Shown here piece after piece: positions 8,071-16,326 of a stretch of 30,833 bases of DNA. The position numbers were made by a program, and so were the translations under genes. The stretch is taken from positions 1 through 30,833 of the forward strand of contig CAKORX010000010.1 of assembly GCA_934101645.1 (NCBI GenBank). Reading direction: 5' to 3'. The stretch is from an uncultured Bacilli bacterium. GTDB taxonomy: Bacteria; Bacillota_I; Bacilli_A; RF39; UBA660. The notes under the pieces are model-generated. The model had not been told where the DNA came from, made no database searches, and worked only from the letters and a program-made list of their open reading frames with translations. Position 1 is the first letter of the stretch. Each line of letters opens with the position of its first letter.

Positions 8071-10153
8071 CTTTTTCCTCGCAAATTTCAAAGTCTATAG
8101 TAGCATTTTCTTTTGAAGCAGCAACTACTTTTACCTTAACATTTTGCCCAAGAGAATATTTAATATTATTTTCACTTACTAACGATAGTAACTCAGGAAC
8201 ATAATTATAAAATCCTTTTAAAGTTGAAATATGTACTAATCCCTCTACTAAATTCGGTAATTTTACAAAAAATCCAAAATTAGTTACGCCAGATATGATT
8301 CCTGTATATTCTTCACCAATATGACTTTCCATATATTCCGCCATTTTCATATCAAGGACTTCTCTTTCAGCACTTTGAGCATCAACTTCTTTTTTACTTG
8401 CATGCTCACAAGCGTCAGGTAAATAACTTTCATAATATCTTACTGTATCCATATCTATTTTATTTTCAAACAAATATTTATGTAGTAAAGTATGAACCAT
8501 TAAATCTGGAAATCTACGTATTGGGGAAGTAAAATGTGTATATATTTTACTTGCTAATCCAAAGTGTCCAATGTTATTTGAACTATAAACAGCTTTTTTC
8601 ATACTTCTTAAAAGCATATCGCTTAAAATTTCAAATTCTTTTTTATCATGTAATATCTCAAGAATGTCTTGCATTTTCTTTGGTGTCAAATCATTTAAAG
8701 ATATGTCAAGTTTGTAACCTAAAATTTTTAAGAAATTCATAAAATCTTCGATTTTTTCTGCATTTGGTTTGCCGTGAATTCTATAGACAAATGGTAAATC
8801 CATATTAAATACATGTGTTGCCACAGTTTCATTTGCAGCTATCATAAAGTCTTCAATCATTTTTTCGCCTTCAAGTTGAACCCTTTTAACAACATCAATT
8901 GCAACACCTTTTTCATCTTGAATTATTTTAGCCTCATCTAAATCAAAATCAATATAGCCACGGTTGATTTTTTCTTTTCTTAAAATATGTGCTAACTTTT
9001 GCATTAATTTAAGTTTTTCAGCAAATGGTTCATATCCTTCCGGAACAACACCTTCCATAATAATTTTATTAACGTTTTTATACGTCATTTTCTTTTTACT
9101 ATTAATTACGGATAAGAAAATATCATGCTCTAATATTTTTCCATTAGGATTTATAGTCATTAAACAGCTTATTGTTAATCTATCAACGCCTTCATTAAGG
9201 GAACATATTCCATTAGAAAGTTCATGAGGAAGCATTGGTAAAACAGTATCTGCTAAATAGGCAGAAGTTCCTTTATCATACGCACTATTATATAATGGTG
9301 ACCCTTCTTTTACATAATTAGATACATCTGCTATATGGACACCTAAAATATAATTTCCATTTTCAAAATCTACACTTATAGCATCATCAATGTCTTTGGT
9401 ATCATCTCCATCAATTGTAAATATCATTTCATTACGTAAATCACGTCTACCTTTTAGTTCGTTATTAGCAACATATGTTGCCATATTTTTAACTTGGCTT
9501 TTTACTTCATCAGAAACATCTAAAAATATCTCGTGTTTACAAGCAATGGTCATAATATCAACACCAGGATCATTTTTATGTCCAAGCACTTTTATAACGT
9601 CAGCCAAATATAAGTTATTATCTAGCTCCTTGCAAATTTTTACTAAAACTTTATGGCCCTCTACTAAATGAGATGAAGTTTCTTTTGTTAATAATACCTT
9701 AATTTTCTTTTTCTTATCATCTAATTCAAAATGAAGTTTGCCATCTCTGCCTTTTACCATTTCACCAACAATAAAATTAATGTCTCGTTTCAAAATATTT
9801 ACAACAATGCCTTCATCATTTTGAACATCTATTTCAACGAAATCACCATCAACAGCACCATTTAAGTTTTCTCTTCGAACAAAAGTATCATCATCAAACT
9901 TTGTATCAACAAAGCCATTACCATTTTTATTAATATGAATAATTCCTGTTAATAAAGAGGAACATTTTTCCATTAAAATAAATTTATCTTTTTTACTTTT
10001 ATGGATAATGCCTTCAGCAACTAAATTAGTAATTTCCTTTTGAAGGTTTTTATATTCTTCTACAGAATTTAATCCTAATAAATCATTTATTTCTATTAAA
10101 GTTAAGCCTTTATTAGCTTCATTTAGTTTTTTTATTATTTCTTCTTTCATCAT
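8057..10153 (-). CDS. rnr: Ribonuclease R
   Basis: RNase R (698 aa) is a processive 3'-5' exoribonuclease that degrades structured RNA and works with SmpB/tmRNA on stalled messages. Domains in order are an N-terminal winged helix (about 1-62), cold-shock OB folds (about 65-200), the RNB catalytic domain (about 235-560) with metal ligands in DGDDTKDIDDAIS (248-260; D248, D254, D256, D257), and a C-terminal S1 domain (about 615-690, GEEYTGIISGVTNFGFFVKL). The long basic tail of some RNase R proteins is missing. It overlaps the upstream pseudopilin gene at ATGA, with GGGAG as Shine-Dalgarno. Confidence 0.96.
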   Translation of the reverse strand: MMKEEIIKKLNEANKGLTLIEINDLLGLNSVEEYKNLQKEITNLVAEGIIHKSKKDKFILMEKCSSLLTGIIHINKNGNGFVDTKFDDDTFVRRENLNGAVDGDFVEIDVQNDEGIVVNILKRDINFIVGEMVKGRDGKLHFELDDKKKKIKVLLTKETSSHLVEGHKVLVKICKELDNNLYLADVIKVLGHKNDPGVDIMTIACKHEIFLDVSDEVKSQVKNMATYVANNELKGRRDLRNEMIFTIDGDDTKDIDDAISVDFENGNYILGVHIADVSNYVKEGSPLYNSAYDKGTSAYLADTVLPMLPHELSNGICSLNEGVDRLTISCLMTINPNGKILEHDIFLSVINSKKKMTYKNVNKIIMEGVVPEGYEPFAEKLKLMQKLAHILRKEKINRGYIDFDLDEAKIIQDEKGVAIDVVKRVQLEGEKMIEDFMIAANETVATHVFNMDLPFVYRIHGKPNAEKIEDFMNFLKILGYKLDISLNDLTPKKMQDILEILHDKKEFEILSDMLLRSMKKAVYSSNNIGHFGLASKIYTHFTSPIRRFPDLMVHTLLHKYLFENKIDMDTVRYYESYLPDACEHASKKEVDAQSAEREVLDMKMAEYMESHIGEEYTGIISGVTNFGFFVKLPNLVEGLVHISTLKGFYNYVPELLSLVSENNIKYSLGQNVKVKVVAASKENATIDFEICEEKDGDK

Positions 10154-10617
10154 TTACACACTCCCCATTCACAAGGTACAACAGCTTTTGAGCATCCATC
10201 AATTGTAGATAGTTTATAATTTATTGGCGTATTGGATGCATCGTAGCAAGTATATTGAAAATCTTTTTCATTACTTGCTATTTTTACTATTACTTGGTCA
10301 TTAGTATTAAACTTTGTTGTTTCATCCGCCATTGTAGGATTAACTTTGTTAAGAACATTTTTATCCAAAACACCTGCATCTATTAATTCACTAATTTTTA
10401 TAGGATGATTATTAGTGCAGTCCCTTTTATGACTTAGTAGTTGGCAATAAACTTTTGCTCCACTTAAAACTGCTTTTAAAATTTGTTCATTATTAGAGTT
10501 TCTAGTATTTTCACTTAATTTATTTGTACTTAATCCTATTGATATACCTAAAACAGCAATTATACATAGTACAACTAATATTTCAACTAATGTGAATCCA
10601 TTTCTATTTTTTTTCAT
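10150..10617 (-). CDS. Type IV pilin-like pseudopilin
   Basis: This 155-aa protein has a classical prepilin signal MKKNRNG/FTLVEILVVLCIIAVLGI. Cleavage is expected after G7, with F1 and E5 of the mature protein present. An extended hydrophobic helix and a soluble domain with six cysteines (Y-C-QLL, RDC, YTC, DGC, PCEWGVC) follow, so disulfides are likely. It could be a com-type or minor pseudopilin. No pilus assembly genes or prepilin peptidase are in the window. The gene ends in TGA overlapping the rnr ATG. Its promoter (10624-10652) puts the transcript start on the ATG itself and no Shine-Dalgarno is present, so it is probably read from a leaderless mRNA. Confidence 0.85.
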   Translation of the reverse strand: MKKNRNGFTLVEILVVLCIIAVLGISIGLSTNKLSENTRNSNNEQILKAVLSGAKVYCQLLSHKRDCTNNHPIKISELIDAGVLDKNVLNKVNPTMADETTKFNTNDQVIVKIASNEKDFQYTCYDASNTPINYKLSTIDGCSKAVVPCEWGVCK

Positions 10618-10623
10618 ATCTTT

Positions 10624-10652
10624 ATTATATATTACCTTTAATCATAATTCAA
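10624..10652 (-). promoter_or_regulatory. Promoter of the pseudopilin-rnr-smpB unit (TTGAAT-17-TATAAT)
   Basis: The -35 TTGAAT is at 10652-10647 and the -10 TATAAT at 10629-10624 on the minus strand, with 17 bp between. Only six bases separate the -10 from the ATG at 10617, so the expected start site is the A of the start codon. Confidence 0.65.
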
Positions 10653-10667
10653 TTATTTCCATAAAAA

Positions 10668-10687
10668 AAAGCCAATTGGCTTTACTT
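10668..10687 (-). terminator. Terminator of the tilS-ftsH-secG operon
   Basis: The 16-bp palindrome AAAGCCAATTGGCTTT is followed on the minus strand by further Ts (eight in all). It sits directly behind the secG stop codon. Confidence 0.8.
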
Positions 10688-10897
10688 TAAAAATAATATT
10701 AATGAAATAACAAAGAATATTATTCCAAGTACTAAAGTCATTCGGCTTATAAATAACTCTGCTCCTCTTTCTTTCATGTTTTGAAATAATGCATCGTTTC
10801 CGCCAGTAATTATACTACCTGCATCTGAAGCCTTATTACTTTGTAAAAGTACTATAACAATTAATAGTATTGATACAATTAATAAAATTGTTTCCAT
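10682..10897 (-). CDS. secG: Preprotein translocase subunit SecG
   Basis: This 71-aa protein has two transmembrane helices (about 3-20 and 50-70). The loop has the SecG signature LLQSNKASDAGSIITGGNDALF, compare LQ-GKG-G-GG in the family. SecG assists SecYEG-dependent export. The start codon shares one base with the ftsH stop. It is followed by a strong terminator, and then by the pseudopilin-rnr-smpB unit, matching the common secG-rnr-smpB order of Bacillota. Confidence 0.9.
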   Translation of the reverse strand: METILLIVSILLIVIVLLQSNKASDAGSIITGGNDALFQNMKERGAELFISRMTLVLGIIFFVISLILFLK

Positions 10898-12891
10898 TAT
10901 TTTTCCTCACTTTCATCAATTGCTTGTTCAAGCTCAGCTTTAGTCATTTTAGAATAATTTTTAATTTTCTTTTCTTTAGCTATTTCTTTTAACTCATCTA
11001 TTGTTTGAATTTTATTTTCTTCATCAGTTTCTTCGATTATTTCAGCTGTAGGAATCACACCATTTTCAACGATATAATCAATTTGTTCTTTATTTAAAGT
11101 TTCATATTTCATTAATGCTTCACTCAATAAACTAATTAAATTTTCATTGTCAGATATAATTTTTTTAGCTTTTTCCATACATGAATCAATAATTTTTCTT
11201 GTAGCTCTATCAATTTCTAAAGCAACTTGATCAGAAAAGTCTTTACTCTTAGCATAATCTCTACCTAAGAATACATTTTTTTCTCTTTCTTCATATTGCA
11301 TAGGTCCAAGCTCACTCATACCATATTCAGTAACCATGCTTCTTGCAATTGCAGTAGCTTTTTTAAAGTCATCAGATGCACCAGTAGACATTTCATGTAA
11401 GAAATGTTCTTCACTAGCACGGCCTCCCAATAACCCTGTAATTCTACCTAATAATTCATTTTTAGTCATTATTGATAGTTTTTCTTCTCTAGGAAGCATC
11501 ATTGTATAACCACCAGCCATACCTCTAGGAATAATTGTAATTTTATGAACTACTTCAGCATCTTCTAATTTTAAACCAATAACTGCATGACCAGCTTCGT
11601 GTAAAGATACAAGTTTTTTCTCTTTATCTGTAATTTTTCTTGTTGTTTTAGCAGGTCCAAGTAACACTCTATCTGTTGCTTCATCTACTTCTTCCATTGT
11701 AATTTTATTTTTATTTCTTCTTACAGCAAGTAGTGCTGCTTCATTTAATAGGTTTTCTAAATCTGCACCACTAAATCCTGGAGTTCTTGCTGCTAAAGCA
11801 CTTAATTTAACATCACTTGATAAAATTTTATTACGTGCATGTACTTTTAAAATTGCTTCTCTTTCGTTTGCATCTGGTAAAGAAACAGTAACTTGTCTAT
11901 CAAATCTTCCAGGTCTTAAAAGTGCTGGATCAAGAACGTCAGGTCTATTTGTAGCAGCAATAATAATAATTCCTTCATTAGCACCAAAACCATCCATTTC
12001 AGTTAAAAGTTGATTTAATGTTTGTTCTCTTTCATCATGTCCGCCGCCAAGACCTGTTCCCCTTTGACGACCAACAGCGTCTATTTCATCTATAAAGATT
12101 AAACAAGGTGCGTTTCTTTTTGCTTCTTTAAACATATCTCTTACTCTTGATGCACCAACTCCTACAAATAGTTCAACAAAATCTGAACCACTTATATAGA
12201 AAAATGGAACATTTGCTTCACCGGCAATAGCTTTAGCAAGTAATGTTTTACCAGTTCCCGGAGGACCTACTAATAATACACCTTTAGGAATTCTAGCACC
12301 CATAGATTGAAACTTTTTAGGATTTTTCAAAAAGTCAATAAGTTCTTCAACTTCTTCTTTTTCTTCTTTAAGACCAGCAACGTCTTTAAATGATTTTTTA
12401 TCTTTGTCATCACTAAGTCTAGCTTTACTACGTCCAAAATCCATTGAATTTTTATTTGAACTAGCTAATTTATTAAATAATGAATAAGCAACAAAAACCA
12501 CAATTATAAGGGGTAAAACATTTACTACAATATATAAGAATGTAGAAGAACCCGGATCTTTATTAGTATCGTATTTACTAATTTCATTTTTTTGAATATA
12601 TTCAATTATCTGTGGAACTTCATCTTCTATAACTTTAGTTTTAAATGATTCACCATCTTTATATGAATTTAACTTTCCTTCAACATAATATATTGATTCA
12701 CTACTTTTCGGAGTAATTATAATTTCTTTTACTTCATTGTTCTTTAGTGCATTCATTAGTTTTCCTGTTGATAAATTGTTAACAACACTTCCTTGAAATT
12801 GTAAAACTACCATTATTAATGCCAAAATCATTCCAAGAACGAAATATGGCCCTAAATTCTTAAAAAAAGAACCTTTTTTTGCATTTTTCAT
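10897..12891 (-). CDS. ftsH: ATP-dependent zinc metalloprotease FtsH
   Basis: FtsH (664 aa) extracts and degrades membrane and unstable cytosolic proteins as a hexamer. It has two transmembrane helices (about 15-33, 117-138) around a small extracellular domain. The AAA+ domain carries Walker A GPPGTGKT (209-216), Walker B IFIDEID (265-271) and the SRH ATNRPDVLDPALLRPGRFDR. The M41 zinc site HEAGH (431-435) has a distal Asp in the STGASDDF segment. The C-terminal 37 residues (about 628-664, TIDELKEIAKEKKIKNYSKM) look like a Rho_N/SAP-type helical module, which is not a standard part of FtsH (see findings). It overlaps tilS at ATGA and secG by one base. Confidence 0.96.
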   Translation of the reverse strand: MKNAKKGSFFKNLGPYFVLGMILALIMVVLQFQGSVVNNLSTGKLMNALKNNEVKEIIITPKSSESIYYVEGKLNSYKDGESFKTKVIEDEVPQIIEYIQKNEISKYDTNKDPGSSTFLYIVVNVLPLIIVVFVAYSLFNKLASSNKNSMDFGRSKARLSDDKDKKSFKDVAGLKEEKEEVEELIDFLKNPKKFQSMGARIPKGVLLVGPPGTGKTLLAKAIAGEANVPFFYISGSDFVELFVGVGASRVRDMFKEAKRNAPCLIFIDEIDAVGRQRGTGLGGGHDEREQTLNQLLTEMDGFGANEGIIIIAATNRPDVLDPALLRPGRFDRQVTVSLPDANEREAILKVHARNKILSSDVKLSALAARTPGFSGADLENLLNEAALLAVRRNKNKITMEEVDEATDRVLLGPAKTTRKITDKEKKLVSLHEAGHAVIGLKLEDAEVVHKITIIPRGMAGGYTMMLPREEKLSIMTKNELLGRITGLLGGRASEEHFLHEMSTGASDDFKKATAIARSMVTEYGMSELGPMQYEEREKNVFLGRDYAKSKDFSDQVALEIDRATRKIIDSCMEKAKKIISDNENLISLLSEALMKYETLNKEQIDYIVENGVIPTAEIIEETDEENKIQTIDELKEIAKEKKIKNYSKMTKAELEQAIDESEEK

Positions 12892-14183
12892 TTGTCATCT
12901 TTCCTTTCGCATAAGAGTATTATATCACAAATTTCATTTTTGCCCACATCAAATTTGCTTTTTTTAATACCTGGTATCCATAATATATTATTTTTACTAT
13001 CAGTTAATATTGGTTGACTACTACGTTTTTCAATATCAATTTTTTCATTAATAAGAATATCCTTAATCTTTTTAGTACCTAAATTCTTAACTTCCATTTT
13101 ATCACCAGTTTTTTTAGTCCTTATTATAAGAGGTAATTTTATATCTTTGGAATTAAGTCTTATCACATAATTACTACTTTTATCAGTTTCAGGAACTTTC
13201 TTTATTATATATTCTTCTGTTTCAAAATAGTCATCAAAAGTAATACAATAGTTATCTGCTATTAATTCTTTTTTTATAATTAATATATTATATTTTTTTA
13301 GAGCAACAAAGCCATTATTTAAATTGATTTTTAAATTACTTTTATGACTATTAACTAATTTTAAAATTTCTTCCAAAGTATTATCATTTACATCAAGTTC
13401 AAATGTAGATTGAATATTCTTTATCAGTAGTTCAACTGTTTTTCTTTTTATAAAACTACTTTCACCTTTAAGTTTATCTATATTAATTTTATTATTATTT
13501 ATAACACTAAGTTTTCTTATATAACCATTTACAAAATCATCATATTTTTCAAGTTCTTCACTAAATTTCAAATATTTTTTATGTACATTTATATCTTCTT
13601 TTTTTAAGAAAGGTAATATGTTTTTTCTATATCTATTTCTAACATGTGTATCACATGTATTGGTGCTGTCAATAAAGTAATCAACATTATTTTCCTCCAA
13701 ATACGCAATAATGTCTACCTTAGTTAAGTAAAGCAAAGGTCTTAGATAATGATTGTTTTCTTTTTTAATTCCAATATATCCAGCAAGCTTACTACCTCTA
13801 GTTATTCTCATTAATATTGTTTCAATCAAATCATCACCGTGATGAGCAGTAAGAATATATTTAGCATTATATTTTTCCATTAATTCATTAAAAAAATCAT
13901 ATCTTTTTTTTCTAGCATTACTTTCAAAATTTCTTTCATTATCAAAAGTTATATTTAAGCCTTCGAAAATAATATTATTTAAAGAGCAAAAATTTTTCAC
14001 ATATTCATATTCTAAAATGCTTTCCTTGCGAACATTATGATTTACATGTGCACATATAATATTTTTACATATACTTTTTGTTAAATTTAATAAGCACATT
14101 GAATCCGGTCCACCCGAACAAGCTACAATAATAGTATCATCAGCACTAATTTTTGAATTTAAAAATTTAATAACATCATTCAT
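12888..14183 (-). CDS. tilS: tRNA(Ile)-lysidine synthase TilS
   Basis: TilS (431 aa) uses ATP and lysine to convert C34 of tRNA-Ile(CAU) to lysidine so that it reads AUA. AUA is common in this AT-rich genome. The N-type PP-loop ATPase domain carries SGGPDS (23-28), plus AHVNHNVR and LTAHHGDDLIET. A TilS middle region and the C-terminal domain (IIRTKKTGDKMEVKNLGTKKIKDILINEKI) follow. It is adjacent to ftsH, the usual Bacillota order. No Shine-Dalgarno precedes the ATG; TGATATTAT (14193-14201) ends nine bases before it, with TTGATT at 14220-14215, so the message is predicted to be nearly leaderless. Confidence 0.93.
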   Translation of the reverse strand: MNDVIKFLNSKISADDTIIVACSGGPDSMCLLNLTKSICKNIICAHVNHNVRKESILEYEYVKNFCSLNNIIFEGLNITFDNERNFESNARKKRYDFFNELMEKYNAKYILTAHHGDDLIETILMRITRGSKLAGYIGIKKENNHYLRPLLYLTKVDIIAYLEENNVDYFIDSTNTCDTHVRNRYRKNILPFLKKEDINVHKKYLKFSEELEKYDDFVNGYIRKLSVINNNKINIDKLKGESSFIKRKTVELLIKNIQSTFELDVNDNTLEEILKLVNSHKSNLKINLNNGFVALKKYNILIIKKELIADNYCITFDDYFETEEYIIKKVPETDKSSNYVIRLNSKDIKLPLIIRTKKTGDKMEVKNLGTKKIKDILINEKIDIEKRSSQPILTDSKNNILWIPGIKKSKFDVGKNEICDIILLCERKDDK

Positions 14184-14192
14184 ACGATTAAT

Positions 14193-14220
14193 ATAATATC
14201 AAAATATTTCAGTTAATCAA
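14193..14220 (-). promoter_or_regulatory. tilS-ftsH-secG promoter
   Basis: The minus strand has TTGATT at 14220-14215, a 16-bp spacer and an extended -10 TGATATTAT. The predicted start is within about three bases of the tilS ATG. An alternative -10, TATATT at 14195-14190, would again put the start on the ATG. Confidence 0.5.
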
Positions 14221-14818
14221 TAGTTTTACTTCGTTTTCTTGAAAAAATTTCTTTTTTTCGAAGATGATATTCTTCTAACGTTTCAATATTCATTCCATGC
14301 ATAATAGTTGCCACGTTTGATCCAACATATCTTAAATGCCAGCATTCATAATTATAACCCGTTATATTCTCTTTACCTTTCGGGTATCTTAAAATAAAAC
14401 CAAATCTGTAAGCATTATCTAAAATCCACTTTACTTGCCAGAAACTCTCATCAAAATCATCACATAAATTTCCATCAATGATTAAAGCATAGTCAAGAGC
14501 TAAACCAGTTTGATGTTCAGAGTGGCCAGGCAAAGCCACAGTTTTATAGGCATCAAGGCCTTTAATAGCTAGATTATACTCTAAAATTTTTTCTTGATAT
14601 TCATAAGGCCTATACCCAGAATCCACAACCATAATTATTCCATTTTCTTCAGCAGCATGTGAAAATAAAAGAAAGTTTTCATAGGTTTCTTTTTCTAAGA
14701 ATGTTTTATAACCTGAATCAATTTTAGGAGTTTCAGGGCCAGTAACTTTTATTAAATTATCCGGAATAAAATCTTTTGTTAAAGGCTTTTCTTTGTTAAC
14801 TATAAAATCGTAATTCAT
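14213..14818 (-). CDS. D-alanyl-D-alanine carboxypeptidase, M15B (VanY-like)
   Basis: This 201-aa zinc carboxypeptidase removes the terminal D-Ala from peptidoglycan stem peptides. The M15 signature is complete: SGYRPYEYQ (67-75), then SEHQTGLALD (100-109, zinc ligands H102 and D109), catalytic E158 and third ligand H161 in YECWHLRYVG. There is no evident signal peptide or membrane anchor, which is odd for a wall enzyme; the first 25 residues could be read from a missed upstream start, but the frame is tightly packed against prfB (ATGA overlap). Such VanY-like genes occur widely without vancomycin resistance, and no other van genes are present. Confidence 0.88.
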   Translation of the reverse strand: MNYDFIVNKEKPLTKDFIPDNLIKVTGPETPKIDSGYKTFLEKETYENFLLFSHAAEENGIIMVVDSGYRPYEYQEKILEYNLAIKGLDAYKTVALPGHSEHQTGLALDYALIIDGNLCDDFDESFWQVKWILDNAYRFGFILRYPKGKENITGYNYECWHLRYVGSNVATIMHGMNIETLEEYHLRKKEIFSRKRSKTID

Positions 14819-15862
14819 TTAATTCTCTTTAAATTATATAAAAGCATATCAAGAATTTCTCCATTTAAAATTTTTTCTGGATCGGAATTTTCATAATCAG
14901 TTCTATAATCTTTAACTAATTTATATGGTTCTAGAATATAACTTCTTATTTGACTTCCAAAATTAATACTATCATTATTTTTTAGCGAACTTGCAAGTGC
15001 TTCTTTTTTGCTTAGTTCTAGTAAATAAAGTTTATTTTTTAATATTTCCATAGCAATTTCTTTGTTACGCAATTGACTTCTTTCATTTTGGACTGCAACA
15101 ACTATTTTAGATGGTAAATGTGTAATCCTTACAGCGGAATTGCTAGTATTTACACTTTGTCCTCCAGCTCCAGATGAGTGGTATACATCAATTTTTAAAT
15201 CACTTTCATTAATTTCGACATTTATATTTTTTTTGATTTCAGGTGTGACATTTACAGACGCAAAAGATGTATGGCGTCTTGAATTTGAATCAAATGGAGA
15301 AATTCTAACAAGTCTATGAATACCGCTCTCATTTTTTAATAAACCATAAGCATTGTCTCCAATAATTTTAACATTTACGGCTTTAATTCCTGCTTCTTCA
15401 CCTTTTTGCATGTATATAATTTCATATTTAAAATTGTTTTTTTCAGCAAAACGTAAATACATGTTTAAGAGCATATCAGCAAAGTCACAGCTTTCAGTAC
15501 CACCGGCACCAGGATGAAGTTCAATATAACAATTTAAACTATCAAATTCACCATTAAAGTATGTATTTAATTCTAATTGTTCTAGTTTTTCATTAATTTT
15601 ATCTATTTCATCATCAGTTACTAACTCAACAAGTTCTAAATCATCTGATATTTCTTCCTTCAAAAAATTATATTCTTTTACTTCTTTCTGAAGCTTGCTA
15701 AGTTTTGTTAATATTTCAGTAGAAAGTGATACATCATCATAAAAATTCTGTTCGTTAGTTTTTTCTTTTAACAAATTAATTTCTTCGTTTAGGCCATCAA
15801 TGTCAAAGTGACCTCCCAATTTCAATTAATCTATTTTGAAATTCAATTAGTTTTTCTTTCAT
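14815..15862 (-). CDS. prfB: Peptide chain release factor 2 (with programmed +1 frameshift)
   Basis: RF2 releases nascent chains at UGA and UAA. Translation begins at ATG 15862 behind AGGAG and runs 19 codons to an in-frame TGA (15805-15803). It then shifts +1 (skipping base 15805) and continues from GAC at 15804 to the TGA at 14815, giving 348 aa. The main body holds the RF2 anticodon tripeptide SPF (residues 188-190) and the catalytic GGQ (233-235 in SSGAGGQSVNTSNSAVRITH). An N-terminal coiled-coil domain of reduced length accounts for the protein being shorter than the usual roughly 365 aa. A TTG-initiated reading from 15825 would lack the shift and is not the true start. The gene ends at ATGA with the VanY-like gene. 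Confidence 0.95.
15802..15817 (-). promoter_or_regulatory. prfB programmed +1 frameshift site
   Basis: The minus strand reads GGG AGG TCA CTT TGA C. It has an internal Shine-Dalgarno-like GGGAGG, a three-base spacer, the slippery CTT codon and the TGA stop with a following C, the weak UGAC context. This is the canonical RF2 autoregulation signal: low RF2 makes the ribosome pause at UGA and slip +1. Confidence 0.95.
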
Positions 15863-15888
15863 ATAATTATTCTCCTATATTAATATAT

Positions 15889-16326
15889 TTAATTTCTTTC
15901 ATTAGTTTCTTTCTTATTGCTAACAAAAAAGCACACATTAATAAAATAATATATTATTGCTAAAATAGCAAATATAAAAATTAATAATTTAGCAAAAAAT
16001 AGTTTATCAAAAGATAAATAATCATTAGTTGGCTTATTTTCTATTATTGTTATTAAGTTTGGAATTGAGCATATAATAAATATTATTAAACTATTAATTA
16101 AACATATTAATTTTCCTTTTTTGTTATTAATTCTTTTTTTGTTTATTAATCTAATGATTAATGGTATTATCATTGATGCAAAACTTACTATAAGTAGTAT
16201 AGTTAGCTCCTCAAATATTTCTTTTGAAAGATTATCAAAATGTAAACCTCCAAAAAATATTTTAATTATTACTAGGCTTATCAATAATAAGCATGCGCCA
16301 ATAATATTCTTAATTTTATAATTCAT
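15889..16326 (-). CDS. Small four-helix membrane protein of unknown function
   Basis: This 145-aa protein is not a family I recognise. Four hydrophobic segments lie at about 7-27, 40-62, 73-95 and 108-134, separated by short basic loops (NKKRINNKK, KKETNERN at the end), which predicts an inside C-terminus. It overlaps the end of brnQ by 11 bases and precedes prfB by 26 bases without a terminator, so it probably belongs to the brnQ-prfB-vanY transcription unit. Confidence 0.65.
   Translation of the reverse strand: MNYKIKNIIGACLLLISLVIIKIFFGGLHFDNLSKEIFEELTILLIVSFASMIIPLIIRLINKKRINNKKGKLICLINSLIIFIICSIPNLITIIENKPTNDYLSFDKLFFAKLLIFIFAILAIIYYFINVCFFVSNKKETNERN

Noticed and set aside
7600..8100. 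tmRNA gene next to smpB
   Set aside because: smpB is followed after one base by the DUF3048 gene, and no tRNA-like/tag-frame sequence is seen anywhere in the window.
14213..14818. Vancomycin resistance cluster (vanY)
   Set aside because: No vanHAX, vanRS or other van genes are near; the gene is a common M15B carboxypeptidase packed into a housekeeping operon.
14815..15825. prfB starting at TTG 15825 with no frameshift
   Set aside because: It lacks a proper start context, and the conserved CTT-TGA-C frameshift site with ATG and Shine-Dalgarno just upstream explains the gene completely.
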